Notes under the pieces: generated by a model
What the model saw: the letters and a program-made list of their open reading frames with translations, nothing else
Told to the model about the DNA's origin: nothing
Database searches by the model: none
Program-made: the position numbers and the translations under genes
Origin: Helicobacter sp.
Lineage (GTDB): Bacteria > Campylobacterota > Campylobacteria > Campylobacterales > Helicobacteraceae
Direction of reading: 5' to 3'
DNA: 20,013 nucleotides
Assembly (NCBI GenBank): GCA_029264655.1
Contig: JARHZY010000088.1
Location: 1-20,013 of the forward strand
In this document: positions 16,529 through 20,013 of the stretch, in pieces
Layout of the letters: each line of letters opens with the position of its first letter
Position numbering within the stretch: the first letter of the stretch is position 1

Positions 16529-16546
16529 TATACCTATAGGGGTATA
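16529..16546. promoter_or_regulatory. CsoR/CstR-like operator dyad in the cadA promoter
   Basis: TATACC-TATAGG-GGTATA has perfect 6-bp arms. Sites of the form ATACCC-n-GGGGTAT are known operators of the CsoR/CstR/RcnR-type repressors that sense Cu(I), persulfide or Ni/Co. The dyad covers the place of the -35 element of cadA, so binding there would block RNA polymerase. No such repressor gene is in the window, so the regulator is inferred. Confidence 0.5.
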
Positions 16547-17909
16547 TGTATATTTATAAAATAAATAAAGTTAAGCTTTAAAAGCTAGCAAAAAAGCTTT
16601 TAATATAATAGCTATATAATGGCTTATAATATATAACTATTGTAAGCAATAAAAAGATAATAAATTACTACTATGTATCCACAACATTATAAAATAGATT
16701 CTATTGCTTTTAGCTATGAAGTTTTATATAAAATCATATTTGACATCATAAACGCAAACTTTAAAATCTTATGAATAACTCTAGATTCAAAAGTTAAAGT
16801 TTTATAAAGAAAAGCCCGTATAACTATTTATAACTATAAAGCCAAAAGACTACAATATTGCGTAAGATAAAATTTTTCAAATACTTTTATAAAATAGAAT
16901 ACAAACACACCGCTTAAGCTATTTATCAATAGCTGTTAAGGAAATAAAATTTAGTTAAGCGTGTTGCCTTTGTAGTATTGCAAAATATGCCATAATAAAA
17001 GCAATATAATTATATTAGCGTAATGAGATTAAAGCATTATCAAGTAATGCAGCATATTATACAAGTATATATAAAGTATTGCTGTAGTAATAGCAATATA
17101 TAAAAGAAAAGCATAGCTATTGTTATTTTAGATTCTGTGGAGAAGAAAAAGGATATGCAAAACAATTATAATATTTGTAGGATATTGCTATGAGATTCTA
17201 TAATTTTTATTGCTTAAAAATGTTTTATAAAAAGTAGGCTTATAAGGATTTTTGCTCTTATTGGGTATTGCGGCAAAATAAAAGTAAATAAGACTATATC
17301 CATAGGCTTTAGATTATAGGTAGTAAAGATATAAAATTAGAGTGGCTTAAAGGATATAAAAATCAATCTTATAAAAGACTATGAAAAAGTAGGGTTAGTA
17401 TAAAGAATACTTTGTTGATGCTAGATTATGGGGTTTTTAATGAAATGGTGCATCATTATTTTAGAATACCTTTTCATATGTGCATGTTTTATTATTGGTG
17501 GTATTTGCAGTAGAAAGTAGCCTTAGCCTATTTATCAAGTTTAATGTGAAATCAAATTGAAAACTTTAGAAAAAAGATTTGACACACTAAATTGTTTGAA
17601 GCAAACTAAAGATAAAGTATGGATAATGCAGTAATGTTGCACTAATGACTGCTATGCCAATTTTTTTTAAATTCAAACTTCATGTTATATTTTTATCAAA
17701 ATAACATTATATTAATGAATATTCGTTTGTATTATATTTACTTGAATATTTATTTGAGTAATAAATTTATCATAGATTACTATTGCATAAAATATAAATA
17801 TTGCTTATAATCTAAACTATAAGAAAAACAATAACATAATGAAATTATTTTCATCTCTCCACTAAAGATATATATATTACTATATTATCACTTATATTTT
17901 CTTGAATTT
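16547..17909. other. About 1.36 kb AT-rich region without a recognisable gene
   Basis: No ORF here is convincing. Structured pieces are a hairpin at 16580-16601 (AAAAGCT/AGCTTTT, 8-base loop) and another at 16913-16940 (CTTAA-GCTATT with AATAGC-TG-TTAAG, 4-base loop). A 26-codon hydrophobic frame lies at 17440-17520. Short coding-like snatches occur around 17310-17500 but change frame and cannot be named. It may be old mobile DNA next to the plasmid-like remnants. Confidence 0.45.
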
Positions 17910-18227
17910 TTATTGTATATTTTTGTGCTTATCAAATACTTTAAACTTGATAAACTCTGCAATTTTCATATTATATTGTTCTGCCATTTCTCTTAACCTT
18001 TGACTTTCTGCTAGCATGCAGTAAAAATTATGTCTCTCTGTGCTTTTTCTCTTTTGTTTTTGTGGGTGCTCCTATTCTATTTTTATATTGTTTTGGCTTT
18101 GAATTTCCACCCTCTGCATTGTCAATAAAGGTTTGTATATCGTGTGTTTTTTATATTTCATCTACACTGATAAATTCTACACTTTTGAATGTGTTTTGCT
18201 TTTTTCATTAAAATCTTTAATACTTAT
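17910..18227 (-). pseudogene. Frameshifted ribbon-helix-helix-type small DNA-binding protein
   Basis: About 106 codons read leftwards in three pieces: SIKDFNEKSKTHSKV; then VEFISVDEI-stop-KTHDIQTFIDNAEGGNSKPKQ and on to KEKKHRET; then HNFYCMLAESQRLREMAEQY and IAEFIKFKVFDKHKNIQ. Two frameshifts and one nonsense codon break it, and the expected start is ATA instead of ATG after AGGAAG. The last piece has the strand-helix-helix spacing of CopG/ParG-type proteins (short strand, LRxxAEQxNM, xxEFIKxKVF). Such proteins serve as ParA partners or antitoxins on plasmids. It lies 12 bp after the toxin gene, in line with a former ParA partner separated from parA by the toxin-antitoxin pair. Confidence 0.6.
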
Positions 18228-18239
18228 GTGCTTCCTTTC

Positions 18240-18508
18240 TTATTTGAATACTTTGCTATGTTTTCCTACATGCAATGCTATTAGCTCTAAGACTTCTTTG
18301 TCATACTTATAAATTAAAACTAAATCAGGTTTTATATGGCAATCTCTAGCACCTGCTAAATCCCATCCTAAAGCATAGTCTTTATATTTTGGTGCTAAAG
18401 TTTCATTATTACAAAGTCTTTCTAAAACTTCCATAGTATGCTTTAAATCTTGCGGATTTAGTTTTTTGCTTCCTTGGTAAATCTTTTTGTTAAGTGAAGT
18501 TTATACAT
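18240..18508 (-). pseudogene. YafQ/RelE-family toxin gene with a one-base frameshift
   Basis: The gene should start at 18508 (MYKLHLTKRFTKEA), one base after the antitoxin stop. At a run of six A (plus-strand T6, 18462-18467) one A is missing, so the frame stops. Adding one A continues KKLNPQDLKHTMEVLERLCN and on to the end at 18240. The rest is a full YafQ-type ribonuclease fold: CHIKPDLVLIY and GKHSKVF carry the His/Asp and His/Phe equivalents of E. coli YafQ His63, Asp67, His87 and Phe91. Such toxins cut mRNA on the ribosome. An internal ATG at 18434 would give only the last 64 residues. It may be inactive, or switchable by slippage of the A-run. Confidence 0.75.
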
Positions 18509-18509
18509 A

Positions 18510-18773
18510 CTAAATTATGCCTTCACTTTCAAATGCTTCTTTGACATTATTGTAAGTTTTAAGAGTGCCATTTTTTCTTTGCATTTCTATTTCTTGCATA
18601 TCTTGCAATATTTGTTTTTCAAATTCTTTTGTATAGCCATTCTCTGTATATTCCAACTCACTTTCTATTCCTTGCCTGCTCTTACATATTTCAACATTTG
18701 CATGTATTTCATTTGCTAAATCTTTGAAATTCTTTACAAATTTCTCTTTTACATTTGTAATTATTAAAGCCAT
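18510..18773 (-). CDS. Antitoxin-like protein paired with a YafQ-type toxin
   Basis: An intact 87-residue acidic protein directly upstream of the toxin gene. The N-terminal half (MALIITNVKEKFVKNFKDLA) may be a DNA-binding dimer arm. The C-terminal half is charged and helical, including the ENGYTKEFEKQILQDMQEIE region and the end NVKEAFESEGII, as in RelB/DinJ-type antitoxins that wrap their toxin. AAGGAAACAAC before the ATG is a good ribosome-binding site. The family call rests mostly on position: same strand, tight spacing and a toxin right after it. Antitoxins of this type usually repress their own promoter. It lies 22 bp after the broken parA. Confidence 0.65.
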   Translation of the reverse strand: MALIITNVKEKFVKNFKDLANEIHANVEICKSRQGIESELEYTENGYTKEFEKQILQDMQEIEMQRKNGTLKTYNNVKEAFESEGII

Positions 18774-18795
18774 GTTGTTTCCTTTCTACATGTTA

Positions 18796-19084
18796 CTAAC
18801 TTATTTGCTCTTGCATACTCATTGCGTTAATTTCATATAATAATTCATCATAGAATTTAATAAAATCATTATATGCTTTGTCATTTTCATTGCAATATTC
18901 TGTAATGCCTAAACCTGTTGCATTTTTGTATGCCTCTCTTTCATAGATAACATTGCTCATAAGTTTGAGATTATTTAAATTTTTCTCACTCATGCAAGCT
19001 CGTAAGTCTTTAACTTTATTAATCAAAAAATGGATTTGGGCTTACCTTGTTGATTAATATAAGTGTTTTTACTTGTGGATTCAT
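18796..19084 (-). pseudogene. C-terminal fragment of a ParA-family ATPase, frameshifted
   Basis: From an ATG at 19084 with AAGGATTTAAT before it, the frame reads MNPQVKTLILINKVSPNPF and hits a run of six T (plus-strand A6, 19025-19030). With one T fewer it goes on LINKVKDLRACMSEKNLNN, then IYEREAYKNATGLGITEYC and to the end at 18796. This matches the C-terminal third of ParA/Soj ATPases: the L(I/L)NKV strand after Walker B, then I..R.AY..A...G..V.E. The Walker A and B parts are absent, so it cannot hydrolyse ATP. It suggests the locus was once a plasmid partition operon. Confidence 0.6.
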
Positions 19085-19179
19085 ATTAAATCCTTAAAGT
19101 TTAATTTAATAGATACAATTGTTTATATGATAGCATATTTATATATTATATCTATCAACAAACATTGAAACAATGTTAA
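19085..19179. other. Spacer between the ParA fragment and the headless plus-strand frame
   Basis: Very AT-rich, with no gene or clear promoter. The 5' end of parA should be here or further right but no ParA text is visible, so that part has been lost. Confidence 0.4.
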
Positions 19180-19473
19180 GTTATTGCTAGTTTATCAATT
19201 TTCAAACAAGAAAAAGATTTAGAACAACAGCAATATTATAGTGATTTTATTGAATGGTATATTGTTGATAGAAACATAAGAAATATAGAATATATGCGTA
19301 AATCATTGCATGAAAAATATAAAAATAATACTTTACATGATTATTTAGAAAAATATGATAATACAGCTTTAGTAGATTATAAAGTGTATTTGCGATTGTT
19401 GGAGAGAGAAAAAGAGAAACAAAAGACAAATACACAAGAAAATATCCTTAACAAAAAAGGACTTGAGCGATAA
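19180..19473 (+). pseudogene. Headless plus-strand reading frame, unknown family
   Basis: An open frame of 97 codons from just after a TAA (19177-19179) to the TAA at 19471-19473. The text looks protein-like and charged: SIFKQEKDLEQQQYYSDFIE, later IEYMRKSLHEKYKNNTLHDY, ending NILNKKGLER. There is no ATG until 19294 and no ribosome-binding site, so it reads as the 3' part of a lost gene, although a short product from 19294 is conceivable. It converges with the next gene, stops 7 bp apart. Family not recognised. Confidence 0.4.
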
Positions 19474-19480
19474 AAATTAT

Positions 19481-20013
19481 TTAATTTGCCATTGCTTCTT
19501 TGATTTCTTTTAAGTCATGTTTAACCAATTCATAGTTACTATCTTGTTCGTTTATATTTAGTTTAATGACAAAGGGATAAAAAACTTCATTTAACCATTT
19601 TGCAAGTGCTTTTTTCTCATTGAATTTTGCTGGATTAAAGGAATAACGATATTTAGCTGAATATTGTTTGCTATATGTGTTTTTATACTCATCAGCAGCT
19701 TTCCAAATAGTTTTAAACATACAAGTATCTACAAAACCGTATTTTCCATCAAAATACCCTAAACTTATTTCACCATTTAAAACTCTTTCTCTATCACGCT
19801 TTTCCCATTCTATATTTCTGTATGGCTCTATCATATAATTAAAATCTATGACATAAGAATCAATCATATGCCCCCATTCTGCTTTACTATATTCACCTTT
19901 TGCAATATTTGCATAATATATTGCTTGCTTTAGCATTTTCTTTTTGTCCTCTGGTATATCATTTGCTAATTCTGCAATAACATTATTATCATAAGTGATA
20001 ACTACTTGATTCT
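19481..20013 (-). CDS. Unrecognised protein, 3' part, continues past window edge
   Basis: The frame stays open to the end of the window, giving at least 177 residues. The ATG at 19936 is internal, because coding text continues upstream (VVITYDNNVIAELANDIPED). The visible part is hydrophilic, rich in Tyr, Trp, Lys and Glu, with no signal peptide or membrane segment: AEWGHMIDSYVIDFNYMIEP, GYFDGKYGFVDTCMFKTIW, and a basic region near SKQYSAKYRYSFNPAKFNEKK. It could be a plasmid or island protein given its neighbours. I see no catalytic motif I can name. Confidence 0.6.
   Translation of the reverse strand, partial: NQVVITYDNNVIAELANDIPEDKKKMLKQAIYYANIAKGEYSKAEWGHMIDSYVIDFNYMIEPYRNIEWEKRDRERVLNGEISLGYFDGKYGFVDTCMFKTIWKAADEYKNTYSKQYSAKYRYSFNPAKFNEKKALAKWLNEVFYPFVIKLNINEQDSNYELVKHDLKEIKEAMAN

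Noticed and set aside
16561..17909. Additional tRNA or conserved RNA gene (tmRNA, SRP, RNase P)
   Set aside because: I found no T-arm TTCGA motif or other conserved core in this region.
19247..19435. 62-codon minus-strand frame
   Set aside because: It is antisense to the more protein-like headless plus-strand frame and reads as hydrophobic AT-rich noise.

Overview
This AT-rich window looks like chromosome from a Helicobacter species, probably an enterohepatic one. The evidence is a CheY typical of the genus, an N-terminal HMA-type CadA, a small outer-membrane beta-barrel ending in Phe, the hisC-fliF-fliG-fliH order shared with Campylobacterales, and frequent TTAGATTCTAA-like words. The genus is inferred from gene content and wording, not from a search.

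Left part (1-4422): all genes read leftwards. A Tat-exported multicopper oxidase is followed 28 bp later by a Crp/Fnr-type regulator. At the window edge lies a 5'-truncated piece of a TolC-like outer-membrane efflux protein. dnaB lies upstream, about 600 bp from the oxidase. A tRNA-Ala(GGC) at 4615-4690 reads rightwards. The next 1.5 kb (4691-6189) has no intact gene but holds at least two decayed minus-strand coding sequences, then a stand-alone feoA.

Middle (6513-12429): one compact rightward cluster, hisC-fliF-fliG-fliH-hisA-cheY. Short gaps, one overlap (fliG/fliH) and good Shine-Dalgarno sites suggest that hisC to hisA is one transcription unit, with histidine-biosynthesis genes at both ends of a flagellar MS-ring/C-ring/export block. 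cheY starts at TTG and has its own extended -10 promoter overlapping the end of hisA. It converges on a leftward outer-membrane protein gene across two near-perfect inverted repeats.

Right part (12551-20013): outer-membrane protein, about 1 kb of non-coding DNA with direct and inverted repeats, then a leftward cadA-type Cd/Zn/Co-exporting P-type ATPase. Its promoter carries a TATACC-N6-GGTATA dyad resembling CsoR/CstR-family operators. After about 1.4 kb of AT-rich DNA comes what looks like a decaying plasmid-maintenance locus on the minus strand: a frameshifted C-terminal ParA fragment, an intact antitoxin-like gene, a YafQ-family toxin gene broken by one missing A in a homopolymer, and a frameshifted ribbon-helix-helix-like gene. 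Beyond it are a headless plus-strand reading frame and an unrecognised minus-strand gene that runs off the window.

I did not find a clear new multi-gene system. The most unusual material is the addiction module inside a decayed partition locus (17910-19084), the cadA operator-like dyad, and the his/flagellar mosaic operon.
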